From the NCBI GenBank assembly GCA_937873665.1, contig CALMYW010000516.1, positions 62,001 to 126,000 of the forward strand: a stretch of DNA of 64,000 bases, written 5' to 3'. A program made the position numbers and the translations under genes. The stretch's first letter is position 1. Each line of letters begins with the position of its first letter. Of this stretch, positions 1 through 7,994 are shown piece by piece. A model generated the notes under the pieces. It made no database searches and was not told the origin of the DNA. It saw only the letters and a list, made by a program, of their open reading frames with translations. The stretch comes from an uncultured Sphingorhabdus sp. (GTDB lineage Bacteria; Pseudomonadota; Alphaproteobacteria; Sphingomonadales; Sphingomonadaceae).

Positions 1-860
1 GAGATATCCGCCCCATCCTCTTGCGGCGTGACCGCATATTTGATGGCGTTTTCAACCAACGGCTGCAGCAGCAGCGATGGCACCAGAGCATCTTTGACGG
101 CATCTTCGACATCGAAGTCGGTGCGCAGCCGCTCTTCGAAGCGCATTTTTTCTATATCGAGATAGAGCTTCAGCGTTTCGACTTCACTCGCCAGCGTCAC
201 TTTTGCGGTGGTTTCATTGACCAGCGTGAAGCGCAGGAATGAGGAAAGCCGCGACAGCATGGCATTGGCTTGCTCGGTCTGTTTCAAGAGCACCAGCGTC
301 GAAATGCTGTTCAGCGTGTTGAACAGGAAATGCGGGTTCAACTGATAGCGCAGCATCGTCAGCTGCGCGCTGGTTGCCGCCGCCTCGAGCCGCAACAGCT
401 GATCCGCCTGCTCCTCCGCACGGACGAAATAGTTGATCGCGTAATAGAGCGCGGACCAGGCGACGAGCAAAACGCCGTTGATGAATATCGCACCCACCAT
501 CAATTGAGCAAAGGGCGTCTCGTCCGCACCTTCACGGATGGTCTGCAGAACCCAGACGTCGATATAGGCGTAAATCAGTGTCGCGAGGATGACCGAAACG
601 CCCGTGACGCCCCAAGTTAGCAACGGGCGCCGGTCGATGACATTGCGGAAAACAACGGAAAGAATCAGCGAAACCGAAAATCCGGTGACGGCTGAAATCA
701 ATACCGGCACCAGCGCGCTGAACGGCTGACCATTGGCGATAGTTGACGCGCTGCGTACCAGCGCCGCGCCGCCCCAGCCTGCGCTATGCAGATTCCAGAA
801 CGCCCGGTTCTTGTCTGAAAAGAAGGGCTGGTCGCCCAGTTCGAGTACGGCCATCGCCAT
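1..860 (-). CDS. LytS/YehU-type sensor histidine kinase (3' end cut off by window)
   Basis: This is a membrane sensor kinase that should autophosphorylate and pass phosphate to a LytTR-type response regulator. The 286 visible residues show three hydrophobic segments (about 47-70, 82-104, 118-143), then a short linker and the His_kinase motif NPHFLFN with the phospho-acceptor His at 177. The start of the ATPase N-box (ENAIKY, Asn 271) follows. An in-frame TAG lies two codons upstream of the chosen ATG, so the start is well bounded; a second ATG two codons in is possible. The remaining ATPase domain lies beyond base 1, where a LytTR partner would also be expected. The sensed signal cannot be told from the sequence. 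Confidence 0.88.
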   Translation of the reverse strand, partial: MAMAVLELGDQPFFSDKNRAFWNLHSAGWGGAALVRSASTIANGQPFSALVPVLISAVTGFSVSLILSVVFRNVIDRRPLLTWGVTGVSVILATLIYAYIDVWVLQTIREGADETPFAQLMVGAIFINGVLLVAWSALYYAINYFVRAEEQADQLLRLEAAATSAQLTMLRYQLNPHFLFNTLNSISTLVLLKQTEQANAMLSRLSSFLRFTLVNETTAKVTLASEVETLKLYLDIEKMRFEERLRTDFDVEDAVKDALVPSLLLQPLVENAIKYAVTPQEDGADI

Positions 861-935
861 TGTCTAGCGCGATTTCGCTTTGGCATGAAGCCCTTGTTTC
901 GCAAAAGGGCGGCGTTTTCGACAAGCACCATGGCC

Positions 936-967
936 AAAGAAAAGGGCCGCCCCGGAAAGGACGGCCC
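936..967 (-). terminator. Rho-independent terminator after the DUF3617 gene
   Basis: Read on the minus strand, a GC-rich stem (GGGCCGTCC pairing with GGGCGGCCC, one G-U pair, small loop) is followed at once by TTTTCTTT. It sits about 100 bases beyond the stop of the minus-strand DUF3617 gene and before the histidine kinase gene, so it should separate the two transcripts. Confidence 0.6.
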
Positions 968-1065
968 AGTGTGGCATCTAGCCAGTTAGGGAGGAAAGCG
1001 TGCCCCAAATGATAGGCACGTACCCTGATTAGCGGATCATGGTTAAAGAAGGCTTAACGCCGGAT

Positions 1066-1482
1066 TCAGCAGCTCGCCGAACGCCGCCCCTCAACCGAAA
1101 AGGAGAAAGGGGATCCATCATGGATACCCTGCGACTGGATCTGGATCAGGCGCGGCGATTCTTTGCGGATCGTGGTCAGCCCCTGACCTGCACCCTTACA
1201 GCTATAGCTGATCGTCACCGACGTCGGTGTCGAACGGACGACGAAATGGCTGCACTGGGCATTCGCCCCATGCTTGATCTGCGCCAGCATCCTTGGGTCG
1301 CCTGCGCAATATTGGCTTACACCGGCCGTCGACGTACCACCGCCCACTGCGCGTAACTGCCACATCCCGCGTTCAAGCGATTGCAGCAAGTCGGGCGTCT
1401 CTGACTGCGCAGCGATGCCCATGGCAGCCATTCCGACCGCCAGAAAAGCGGCGATGCCCAACTTCAATCTTGAAAATTTCAT
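1066..1482 (-). CDS. Exported DUF3617-like protein
   Basis: This 138-residue protein has a clear N-terminal signal peptide (basic MKFSRLK, a hydrophobic stretch, cleavage near AQS at about residue 26). The mature part follows the DUF3617 pattern: a GMW segment near the start, several spaced cysteines (about 59, 77, 94) and a final Cys as last residue, preceded by a Gly/Arg/Ser segment. The family is periplasmic and of unknown function. A second protein of the same type is encoded at 6235-6651. It stands alone, with its own terminator downstream. The domain call rests on pattern recognition only. Confidence 0.7.
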   Translation of the reverse strand: MKFSRLKLGIAAFLAVGMAAMGIAAQSETPDLLQSLERGMWQLRAVGGGTSTAGVSQYCAGDPRMLAQIKHGANAQCSHFVVRSTPTSVTISYSCKGAGQGLTTIRKESPRLIQIQSQGIHDGSPFSFSVEGRRSASC

Positions 1483-1639
1483 GCTTATGCGTTCCGTCGT
1501 TTCACTTGCCCCAGCGACCCGACCCGATGTGCTAATTCGGCTATTACCGATTGATTGTAACCGTCGCCACGATAAACCGTGGCCTATGAACGATGAATGA
1601 CATGAATTTGGTTAATCGTGACTGAACAGTTCGGTGCGT

Positions 1640-2560
1640 TCAGTTGTTCAGGCTGGCCAGACTGATCGGGAATTTGCGCGAGCAAAATTCACAATTGACG
1701 ACGATATCGCCTGCTTCATCTGCCATATCGGCGCGGTCGCTGGCCGGAAAGCGCGCAATGACATCGCGGATATGGTGCGGATCGCAACGGCAGCCTTTGG
1801 TCATCGGCTGCCCTTCAACAATCCTCACCTCCTGCTCCTCATGAAACAGCCGCCAGGCGATTTCTTCAAGCGGAAGCGCAGGATCGGCGAGCTCGTCGGG
1901 CTTGATTGTTTCTGAAAGGATGCGGACATGTTCCCAATCGGGATGCTCGCCACGCGCCTCAATACGCTCACGGCCTTCCTCGCCATCGGGCAGATGCTGC
2001 ACCAATATGCCGCCCGCGATGCAGCGGCCGTCGACATGGTCGATGGCGATGCGGATAAAGGTCGGGATCTGTTCCGACTGGTCGAAATATTGCATCGCCG
2101 CTTCGGAGAGATTGGCGCCTTCCAAAGGCACGATGCCCTGATAGCGCCCGCCGCCTTGCGCTTCCGGCAACGGACGATCGAATGTGACGGCGAGATAACC
2201 TTTGCCGAACAGCGCGAAAAGATTGGGATCCGATGGCACCTCGGCCAGTTTCGCCAGATCAAACTGCGCATAGCCGCGCACCGCGCCGTCGATATAGTCG
2301 GTGACAAGTAACGACAACGGGCCATTTTCGGTCTGCGCCTGTATCGTCAGCTGGCCTTCCCGTTCTTTGAGCGTCGTGCCGAGCAAAGCCGTCAACACCA
2401 GACCTTCGGCAAGGATTTTCTCGACCGCTGGCGGATAGGCATGTGCGGATAGAACGTCGTTGAGCACGGCATCAAGCCGCACCAGCCGCCCGCGCGCGTT
2501 CAGCGCAGGTATCGAAAAGCGCAAAGGCTGATCGCAGCGGGTTTCCGACTGGTCGGCCAT
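1640..2560 (-). CDS. hslO: Hsp33 redox-regulated chaperone
   Basis: Hsp33 is a cytoplasmic holdase activated by oxidation and heat. The 306-residue protein has the typical Hsp33 core and a C-terminal redox switch: Cys 257 and 259 as CxC and Cys 290 and 293 as CxxC, the four zinc ligands released on oxidation. An upstream in-frame start at 2578 exists, but the ATG at 2560 overlaps the argF stop as TGATG, implying translational coupling to argF, and gives the normal N-terminus. It is the last gene of argD-argF-hslO. All redox residues are present, so activity is expected. Confidence 0.96.
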   Translation of the reverse strand: MADQSETRCDQPLRFSIPALNARGRLVRLDAVLNDVLSAHAYPPAVEKILAEGLVLTALLGTTLKEREGQLTIQAQTENGPLSLLVTDYIDGAVRGYAQFDLAKLAEVPSDPNLFALFGKGYLAVTFDRPLPEAQGGGRYQGIVPLEGANLSEAAMQYFDQSEQIPTFIRIAIDHVDGRCIAGGILVQHLPDGEEGRERIEARGEHPDWEHVRILSETIKPDELADPALPLEEIAWRLFHEEQEVRIVEGQPMTKGCRCDPHHIRDVIARFPASDRADMADEAGDIVVNCEFCSRKFPISLASLNN

Positions 2561-3486
2561 CAGATCTTGTCGAAGCACCAGAGCAATATGGATTTCTGGG
2601 CGTGCAGTCGATTTTCGGCCTCGTCCCAGATCACTGATTGCGGGCCGTCGAGTACGCTGTCGGTCGCCTCTTCGCCACGGTGTGCTGGCAAGCAGTGCAG
2701 GAATTTAGCATCGGCCTTTGCACCTGCCATCAACCGGTCATTGACCTGATAGGGCATCATCGCCGCAATCTTATTGTGCGCATGCTCCTGTCCCATCGAC
2801 ACCCAGGTATCGGTGACGACAACATCCGCACCGGCAACCGCCTCGGCGGCATCGCGGGTGACGGTGATATTGGCACCATTGGCGCGTGCAGCATCGATAA
2901 AGGCGGGGTCGCTGTCATAGCCTTGCGGAACGCCGATGCGGACGTTGAACTTCATCAGGCCCGCGGCTTCGACGATTGAATTGAGCACATTGTTACCATC
3001 GCCGAGCCATGCAACCTCAAGCCCGGGCAGCGCCTTGCCATGCTCAACCAGAGTCAACAGGTCGGCGACGATCTGGCACGGGTGCGACAGGTCGGTCAGC
3101 CCATTGATGACCGGCACGCTTGAATAAGCGGCTAGCTCCTCGATCTTGGCATGATCGTCAGTGCGGATCATGATGGCATCGACATAGCGCGAGAGTACGC
3201 GGGCAGTATCGGCGATGGTTTCGCCACGCCCCAATTGCATCTGGCCAGAGGCCATGAACATGCTGTCGCCGCCCAATTGCTTGATCGCCATTTCGAACGA
3301 GGCGCGGGTGCGGGTCGAATTCTTCTCGAAGATCATGCCCAGCGTATGTCCGGCCAGCGGCGCATCGGCATCTGCCTTGCCCTTGGGCCAGCCGGCACGC
3401 ACCGCCTTACGGTCAATGGCGTCGTTGATCATTGCCGCAATCGCGTCAGCACCGGCGTCCGCGAGATTGAGGAAATGCCGGGTCAC
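2560..3486 (-). CDS. argF: Ornithine carbamoyltransferase
   Basis: Catalyses carbamoyl phosphate plus ornithine to citrulline in cytoplasmic arginine synthesis. The protein carries the carbamoyl-phosphate motif STRTR, the HPCQ motif and the ornithine-side HCLP segment near the C-terminus. The start chosen is a GTG at 3486 that overlaps the argD stop as GTGA, giving the usual 308-residue enzyme beginning with TRHFL. A longer reading to 3540 would run into argD and is unlikely. Tight coupling to argD upstream and hslO downstream suggests a single transcript starting ahead of argD. Confidence 0.97.
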   Translation of the reverse strand: MTRHFLNLADAGADAIAAMINDAIDRKAVRAGWPKGKADADAPLAGHTLGMIFEKNSTRTRASFEMAIKQLGGDSMFMASGQMQLGRGETIADTARVLSRYVDAIMIRTDDHAKIEELAAYSSVPVINGLTDLSHPCQIVADLLTLVEHGKALPGLEVAWLGDGNNVLNSIVEAAGLMKFNVRIGVPQGYDSDPAFIDAARANGANITVTRDAAEAVAGADVVVTDTWVSMGQEHAHNKIAAMMPYQVNDRLMAGAKADAKFLHCLPAHRGEEATDSVLDGPQSVIWDEAENRLHAQKSILLWCFDKI

Positions 3487-4679
3487 GCCGCTTGCGGCAT
3501 CTGATAGTCGCGCGCACCAGCCGAAAGCCGTTCGATGCACTCGGCGATATGATCTTCGTTGATCACCAGCGGCGGCAGCACGCGGAAGACATTCTCACCC
3601 GCAGCAACGGTCAACAAGCCGTGATTGTCGCGCAGGTGCGCCACAAAATCGCGGCTGACGGCAGGGTCCTTCATCTTGATACCGAGCATCAGGCCCTTGC
3701 CACGGATTTCCTCAAACAGATCATCATGGTTCGGGATCAATTGCTCGAACGCGGCGCGCAGGCGATCACCCATCGCGGTCACATGCTCGAGAAAACCAGG
3801 TTCGGTCATCACGTCGAGGATCGCCTGCCCGGCGGCCATCGCCAGTGGGTTGCCGCCATAGGTCGAGCCATGCGTGCCCGCGACCATGCCCTTTGCCGCT
3901 TCTTCAGTGGCAAGGCATGCGCCAAGCGGAAAGCCGCCGCCAATACCCTTGGCTGAGGTCAGGATGTCGGGCGTGATGCCATAATGTTCATAGGCCCACA
4001 TTTTGCCGGTGCGGCCATAGCCGCACTGGATTTCATCAAGGATGAGGAGCAGACCATGCTCGTCGCAGGCCTTACGCAGGCCCTGGATGAATTCGGGCGT
4101 GCCCGCAGTCATGCCGCCTTCGCCCTGCACCGTCTCGACAAGGAAACCTGCGGTTTCATCGTCGATCAGCGCCAATGCGCCTTCGAGATCGTTGAACTTC
4201 GCATAGGCAAAGCCGGGCAGCAGCGGTTCGAAACCATCGCGCATCTTCGCCTGATCGGTCGCCGAAATCGCGCCCAATGAGCGGCCGTGGAAGGCGTTTT
4301 TGAAGGTGATCAGCTTGTGGCGTTGCGGATTGCCATTGGCGAAATGGTAACGGCGCGCGGTCTTGATTGCGCATTCAATCGCCTCGACCCCCGAATTGGT
4401 GAAGAACACCGTATCGGCAAAGCTGTTGTCGACAATGCGCTGCGCCAGCGCCTCGCCCTGCGGGCTGCCGTACAGGTTCGACACATGCATCAGCGTCGCG
4501 GTCTGCTCGCAAATTGCCTTGGTCAGATGCGGATGACCGTGGCCGAGCGCGTTAACCGCGATACCTGCCGCAAAGTCGAGCGCGCGGCGGCCATCCTCGC
4601 CAATCAGATAACATCCCTCGCCTCGCACCGGCCGGAACCCGCAACGGGGATAGACGGGCATCAGGGGGGTGATCGACAT
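3483..4679 (-). CDS. argD: Acetylornithine aminotransferase
   Basis: A class III PLP aminotransferase making N-acetylornithine from the semialdehyde and glutamate in arginine synthesis; many bacterial forms also act on succinyl-diaminopimelate for lysine. At 398 residues it matches the family length. The PLP-binding lysine lies in the segment [14 protein letters not shown], with the [11 protein letters not shown] motif before it. It is the first gene of the argD-argF-hslO operon; its stop overlaps the argF GTG start. A large hairpin repeat lies 30 bases upstream, so the promoter must lie within or beyond that spacer. Confidence 0.96.
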   Translation of the reverse strand: MSITPLMPVYPRCGFRPVRGEGCYLIGEDGRRALDFAAGIAVNALGHGHPHLTKAICEQTATLMHVSNLYGSPQGEALAQRIVDNSFADTVFFTNSGVEAIECAIKTARRYHFANGNPQRHKLITFKNAFHGRSLGAISATDQAKMRDGFEPLLPGFAYAKFNDLEGALALIDDETAGFLVETVQGEGGMTAGTPEFIQGLRKACDEHGLLLILDEIQCGYGRTGKMWAYEHYGITPDILTSAKGIGGGFPLGACLATEEAAKGMVAGTHGSTYGGNPLAMAAGQAILDVMTEPGFLEHVTAMGDRLRAAFEQLIPNHDDLFEEIRGKGLMLGIKMKDPAVSRDFVAHLRDNHGLLTVAAGENVFRVLPPLVINEDHIAECIERLSAGARDYQMPQAA

Positions 4680-4708
4680 GGCGGAATCCTTTCAAATTGT
4701 TGGCTTCC

Positions 4709-4788
4709 GGCACCAGCCCACGCCCCCACCCGGCCTCCCATAACATACCCTGCCGATGGAAGGCCGGGTGGGGGCGTGGGCTGGTGCC
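4709..4788. repeat. Perfect 28-bp inverted repeat with 24-base loop
   Basis: The arms 4709-4736 and 4761-4788 are exact reverse complements and very GC-rich; the loop is 4737-4760. It lies just upstream of argD in the 312-base spacer before the OsmC operon. There is no T-run on the argD side, so it reads as a palindromic repeat rather than a simple terminator. Confidence 0.85.
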
Positions 4789-4811
4789 GCAACGACAAAG
4801 CGCCAAAAGGC

Positions 4812-4835
4812 AAAAAGCGGCCCCGGGGGGACCGC
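4812..4835 (-). terminator. Likely terminator of the OsmC operon
   Basis: On the minus strand, a stem of GCGG-CCCC against GGGG-CCGC (one bulged base) is followed directly by TTTTT. It is downstream of the minus-strand operon ending at 4992, past the nested palindrome, and ahead of argD on the same strand. Confidence 0.55.
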
Positions 4836-4890
4836 CATTGCTAAAATCCGGCTATAAGCCCGCCCAAATGGTGAATCAACCCCTTGGGCT

Positions 4891-4988
4891 CCCCTCCCGC
4901 TTGCGGGAGGGGCTGGGGGAGGGCCTGAAAGGGTGCATGGCTCGCTTCGCTCGCCCCCTCCCCTAACCCCTCCCGTAAACGGGAGGGG
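4891..4988. repeat. Nested palindromic element, about 98 bp
   Basis: Two small hairpins (4891-4912 and 4967-4988, each CCCCTCCC-loop-GGGAGGGG) lie at the ends of a larger inverted repeat in which GGGGGAGGG pairs with CCCCTCCCC. The same architecture and length recur at 15947-16042 inside a gene. It starts directly after the OsmC stop. This is a sphingomonad-type interspersed palindrome, not a coding feature here. Confidence 0.85.
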
Positions 4989-4991
4989 GAT

Positions 4992-5411
4992 TTACCCCAG
5001 CAGCGTGTTGATGTTGATCTGGTTGGTGAGTGTGCGGTGCACCGGGCATTTTTCGGCAATCTCGATCAGCTTGGCGCGCTGCTCGTCATCGAGCGGCCCT
5101 TCGAGGCGGACGACTCGGTCAATCATGTCGACTGGCTTGCCGCCATTCTCTCCTTCGCGTTCCTCCTTGGAGTGCTCAAGTGTCACATGCACCTTTTCGA
5201 GCGGCCAGCCCTTGCGCGCGGCATACATTTCCAGCGTGATCGAAGTGCAGGCGCCTAAAGCCGATAACAGCAATTCATAGGGCATCGGGCCGTTGTCGAT
5301 ACCGCCGTCCTCGACAGGTTCACCCGCCGCCCATTCATGCACCCGCGCCTTGATCAATTGGGCGTAGGTGCCATCGGCGCTTTCGACAGTGGCGCAGGGG
5401 TTATCCTTCAT
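4992..5411 (-). CDS. OsmC family protein
   Basis: OsmC/Ohr-family proteins are small cytoplasmic peroxidases using paired cysteines, although some members lack peroxide activity. The 139-residue product has the family core [24 protein letters not shown], in which Cys of GAC is the first catalytic Cys, and a second Cys in EKCPVHRTL near the C-terminus. The ATG at 5411 is chosen because the longer reading runs through the upstream small gene; the start overlaps that gene's last codons by 11 bases. It is the last gene of a four-gene operon with a GFA-family enzyme. The physiological substrate is not evident. Confidence 0.9.
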   Translation of the reverse strand: MKDNPCATVESADGTYAQLIKARVHEWAAGEPVEDGGIDNGPMPYELLLSALGACTSITLEMYAARKGWPLEKVHVTLEHSKEEREGENGGKPVDMIDRVVRLEGPLDDEQRAKLIEIAEKCPVHRTLTNQININTLLG

Positions 5412-5523
5412 TCTGTTTATCCTTTTCGCGTTTCGCGGCGTTGATGCGACGCTGGAGATAGCCGTAGAGCAACAGATGCACTGCAACCAATAGCAGTACG
5501 ACAATGGCCACGACTTTGATCAT
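5401..5523 (-). CDS. Tiny single-pass membrane protein (40 aa)
   Basis: A 40-residue product starting MIKVVAIVV with one hydrophobic helix (about 2-22) and a strongly charged tail rich in Lys, Arg and Glu. The ATG lies two bases after the stop of the preceding small gene, and the 3' end overlaps the OsmC start by 11 bases, so it is well placed as a coupled operon member. The likely topology is N-terminal helix in the inner membrane with the basic tail in the cytoplasm. I do not recognise the family; the evidence is gene context, a sensible start and composition. Confidence 0.6.
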   Translation of the reverse strand: MIKVVAIVVLLLVAVHLLLYGYLQRRINAAKREKDKQNEG

Positions 5524-5525
5524 GC

Positions 5526-5717
5526 TCAATCGCCTCCTCCTCCGTCGCAAGCACCGCCGTCAGAAACCGAACAATCACTTCCGGACGCGTCACTTGCAGT
5601 TGTTGCGCCCCCATCAGCGCTCGATTGCTGCCTTCTCTTGGAACTACGGCGCGCAATGAACACCACGAACAGACTGATCGCTACAGCGCCCAAAGAAATG
5701 AACAATGCGGCACTCAT
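5526..5717 (-). CDS. Small membrane protein with Ser/Gly/Cys-rich tail (63 aa)
   Basis: The product has one N-terminal transmembrane helix (about residues 3-21), a basic stop-transfer patch (RRSSKRRQ) and a low-complexity C-terminal tail of Ser, Asp, Gly and two Cys ending in a glycine run and Asp. Cys/Gly-rich tails of this sort occur in many small bacterial membrane proteins of unknown role. Its ATG overlaps the stop of the GFA-family gene as ATGA, and the next small gene starts two bases after its stop. No function can be assigned; the tail could bind a metal or a partner. Confidence 0.65.
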   Translation of the reverse strand: MSAALFISLGAVAISLFVVFIARRSSKRRQQSSADGGATTASDASGSDCSVSDGGACDGGGGD

Positions 5718-6106
5718 TGGCTCTTCTCCAGACGCACCCTTGCATCTTCCCAATTGCGACCATCGAACTTGACTATGGTCGGCGTCAAGCCATGTCCGTC
5801 ATCTAGACAACGATAGTTCACACTCCACGCGTCCGGATGCGAGCGGGGCTGGTAAAAAGACTTCACGCCGCATGTGCTGCAGAACAGATGCTCCGCCGCT
5901 CCCGTTCCAAAACGATAGGATGTCAGCGCGGTTTCGGGCGTCAACAGTTCGAAATCCGCATGCGGGACGATGAGGTGAAGAAATCCGCTCCGGCTGCACA
6001 TCGAACAGTTGCAGTCGAGCAGATCAACCTCAGGCGATGCCAATGCGAAACGAAAGCGCACCGCACCACAATGGCAACCACCTTCGACGTTGATGTCCTG
6101 GCTCAT
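5714..6106 (-). CDS. GFA/CENP-V family zinc protein
   Basis: The family includes glutathione-dependent formaldehyde-activating enzyme and relatives; substrates vary. The protein (about 130 residues) contains the zinc-binding sets CHCG near the N-terminus, CNCSMC around residue 33 and CSTCG around residue 77. I chose the ATG at 6106, which puts the first motif at the usual place; a TTG 21 bases upstream with a purine-rich leader is an alternative. It is the first gene of the operon GFA, two tiny membrane proteins, OsmC. Adjacent thiol and peroxide chemistry suggests a detoxification role, which is inference. Confidence 0.88.
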   Translation of the reverse strand: MSQDINVEGGCHCGAVRFRFALASPEVDLLDCNCSMCSRSGFLHLIVPHADFELLTPETALTSYRFGTGAAEHLFCSTCGVKSFYQPRSHPDAWSVNYRCLDDGHGLTPTIVKFDGRNWEDARVRLEKSQ

Positions 6107-6234
6107 GGCCTGTTGTTCCGCGAACAACTCTTCCGGTCAACAGCAATCTTGTCCGTTGCTCGCACACAAAATTATTGCCCAGCCGCTAGCCCTGTGGCAG
6201 CGGCCAGTGACAATATCCAATCGAAGAGACGGAC

Positions 6235-6651
6235 ATGACTTTACGCCCACTTTTCATCGCCGCCGCTTTGTTGGCCAGCTCGACCGGGGCTGTGGTCTAT
6301 GCTCAAGGCGTACCGATGATGGGCGGTCGCTATATGTTCAACTGGAGCAATGATAGCGGATCGGGTTCGGAAGAGGTTTGTCTGTCCGATATGCAGCAAT
6401 TTCGCGATCCGGCACATATTGTTGCCATCTACATCAACAATTACAGCAACAGCTGTTCAACTGAGGCCAAGGGTGGTGGGGTATATGGCGTCAGTTGCAC
6501 CGGAGCGTTGGTCGAAGGAACACTGACCGTGCTCTCGGCAGGGGCTACGTCCTTTTCTGTGTCGGGAGGCGTATTGGTGAACACGGACAATATGGGCGGA
6601 CGTACAAGAACCAGTATGCGGCTTTCCGCCCAGCGCCTGGGTGACTGCTAA
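6235..6651 (+). CDS. Exported DUF3617-like protein
   Basis: A 138-residue protein with a signal peptide (hydrophobic residues 4-22, cleavage near YAQG). The mature part has Cys residues near positions 49, 74 and 86, a glycine-rich beta-strand pattern and the ending RLGDC, typical of the DUF3617 group. The family is periplasmic and uncharacterised. It is divergent from the GFA operon with a 128-base shared upstream region in which I see no clear operator. It is similar in design to the protein at 1066-1482, but too diverged to be a recent duplicate. Confidence 0.75.
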   Translation: MTLRPLFIAAALLASSTGAVVYAQGVPMMGGRYMFNWSNDSGSGSEEVCLSDMQQFRDPAHIVAIYINNYSNSCSTEAKGGGVYGVSCTGALVEGTLTVLSAGATSFSVSGGVLVNTDNMGGRTRTSMRLSAQRLGDC

Positions 6652-6725
6652 GGCGCCTCACCCGAACTGTTAATTACTCAAAGAGACTTCGCGGCTAAAG
6701 CCTCCTGCGTCAGGAGTCTTTTCCC

Positions 6726-6914
6726 ATGAAGTTCATTACCCTCAAGTCTCGCGGCGGCAATTATCTGGTGGTCGCATCCAATATCGCCTGGCTACGCACG
6801 GCCAAAAATGGCCAAACGCAGATCGGCATTGTCGGTGGCTCACCCTTGCTGGTCACCGGGACTATTGAAGAGACTGCTGCTGTCATATTGGCTGAATCCG
6901 GCAAGGCGGCCTGA
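6726..6914 (+). CDS. Small conserved-looking protein (62 aa)
   Basis: A short protein with alternating hydrophobic residues (FITLKSRGGNYLVVASNIAWLR) suggesting a small beta-sheet fold; overall it resembles the size and style of FlbD-like or LytTR-like small proteins. No motif allows a function. An inverted repeat CTCCTG-CGT-CAGGAG lies just upstream of the start. The gene is plus-strand, preceded by the DUF3617 gene and convergent with mipZ. The call as a real gene rests on a regular start and a clean position between genes. Confidence 0.55.
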   Translation: MKFITLKSRGGNYLVVASNIAWLRTAKNGQTQIGIVGGSPLLVTGTIEETAAVILAESGKAA

Positions 6915-6940
6915 AGAACAAGTCCTTACCTGCTTTGCCG

Positions 6941-7933
6941 CTAGGATGGTTCTCCGGGCGCAATCGCCTTGTTCAATGCTGCGCTGGGTAAATTGAGCGC
7001 ACGCAACATCGCCCAGATTTCTTCGCGGGCGTTGGGCTGCGGCTTGCCCAGTTCGGGGATCGCCTCAAGGTCGAACAGCGTCAGCCCCATTGGAAATAAT
7101 TCACGATAGGTCACCCGTTCGCGCAATCCGGGAACGATCCGGAAACCCGCCACCGGCGCAATCTTTTCCAGCGCGTCGAGCACCTTGCGCTCGTTCTTCG
7201 TGGCAAAGTTGCGCGACCGGTTCTGCATCACGACCCAGTCGAGCGCCTTGGGCCGGATGGCCATTCCCGGTTCCTTGAGATGCTCAACCAGCCGCGCGAA
7301 ATTGCCGAGCGTGCGGAGCTCGCCGGTACGCGGATCGATGCGGCCGAGCATATCAAGATCGATGAAACTGTCATTCACCGGGGTGATGATCGTATCGGCC
7401 ATGAAGATCGCCTTGCGCGCGATTGGCGAGTCATGCCCGCCGACATCAATGATGATGAAGTCATGGTGGATGCGCGCCATGCGCAGCTTTTCCTCCAGCT
7501 CATTCTCATTCTGCTGGGCGAGCAAGATCTGCTCCGGCCCGGGCAGCTTCACACCAAATTCGCGTTCGCTCTCCTGCCTTGCCCACAGCGCATGGTGCAG
7601 TGTCAATTGCCGCAGGTCGACGTCGAGTGCGGCAACGCTTTCCCCGGCATTGCACAGCGCGATGCAGGTGTGGAAGGCGCTAGTCGATTTGCCTACCCCG
7701 CCCTTTTCATTGGCAAAAACGATAATGTGCCCGCGCTGGCCACCGACCGGATATTTCATCCATGACGGTGTTTCCTGCATCTGTTGGGGATACGCAGGCG
7801 CGCTATCAAAGGAACGGTATTGCGGTGCCGGTGAAAGCGGCGCGGGTGGCCACTGGCTATCGTCAAACGGGCGTGGTGGCGGCAGTGCCTGCCGCTTTGG
7901 TTTTCGCCGGAATAGACGCGAAAAGAATCCCAA
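6941..7933 (-). CDS. mipZ: MipZ-type ParA ATPase, division-site positioning
   Basis: MipZ forms polar gradients in alphaproteobacteria and inhibits FtsZ away from midcell. The ATPase domain has the deviant Walker A motif KGGVGKST near residue 75, then DVDLRQLT and DVGGHDSP for magnesium and water handling. Ahead of it is a proline-rich extension of about 65 residues starting with a basic stretch (FFSRLFRRKPKRQ). I chose a TTG at 7933 because GGAGGT sits eight bases upstream; a longer reading to 7984 has no such signal. The resulting length is 330 residues. A general ParA role is less likely given the MipZ-like sequence. Confidence 0.85.
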   Translation of the reverse strand: MGFFSRLFRRKPKRQALPPPRPFDDSQWPPAPLSPAPQYRSFDSAPAYPQQMQETPSWMKYPVGGQRGHIIVFANEKGGVGKSTSAFHTCIALCNAGESVAALDVDLRQLTLHHALWARQESEREFGVKLPGPEQILLAQQNENELEEKLRMARIHHDFIIIDVGGHDSPIARKAIFMADTIITPVNDSFIDLDMLGRIDPRTGELRTLGNFARLVEHLKEPGMAIRPKALDWVVMQNRSRNFATKNERKVLDALEKIAPVAGFRIVPGLRERVTYRELFPMGLTLFDLEAIPELGKPQPNAREEIWAMLRALNLPSAALNKAIAPGEPS

Positions 7934-7994
7934 TGGCCAGACCTCCGATGCGAGCCTGATGGCGAAAAGCAACCGGGCTTTCAACCCTGCCGCA

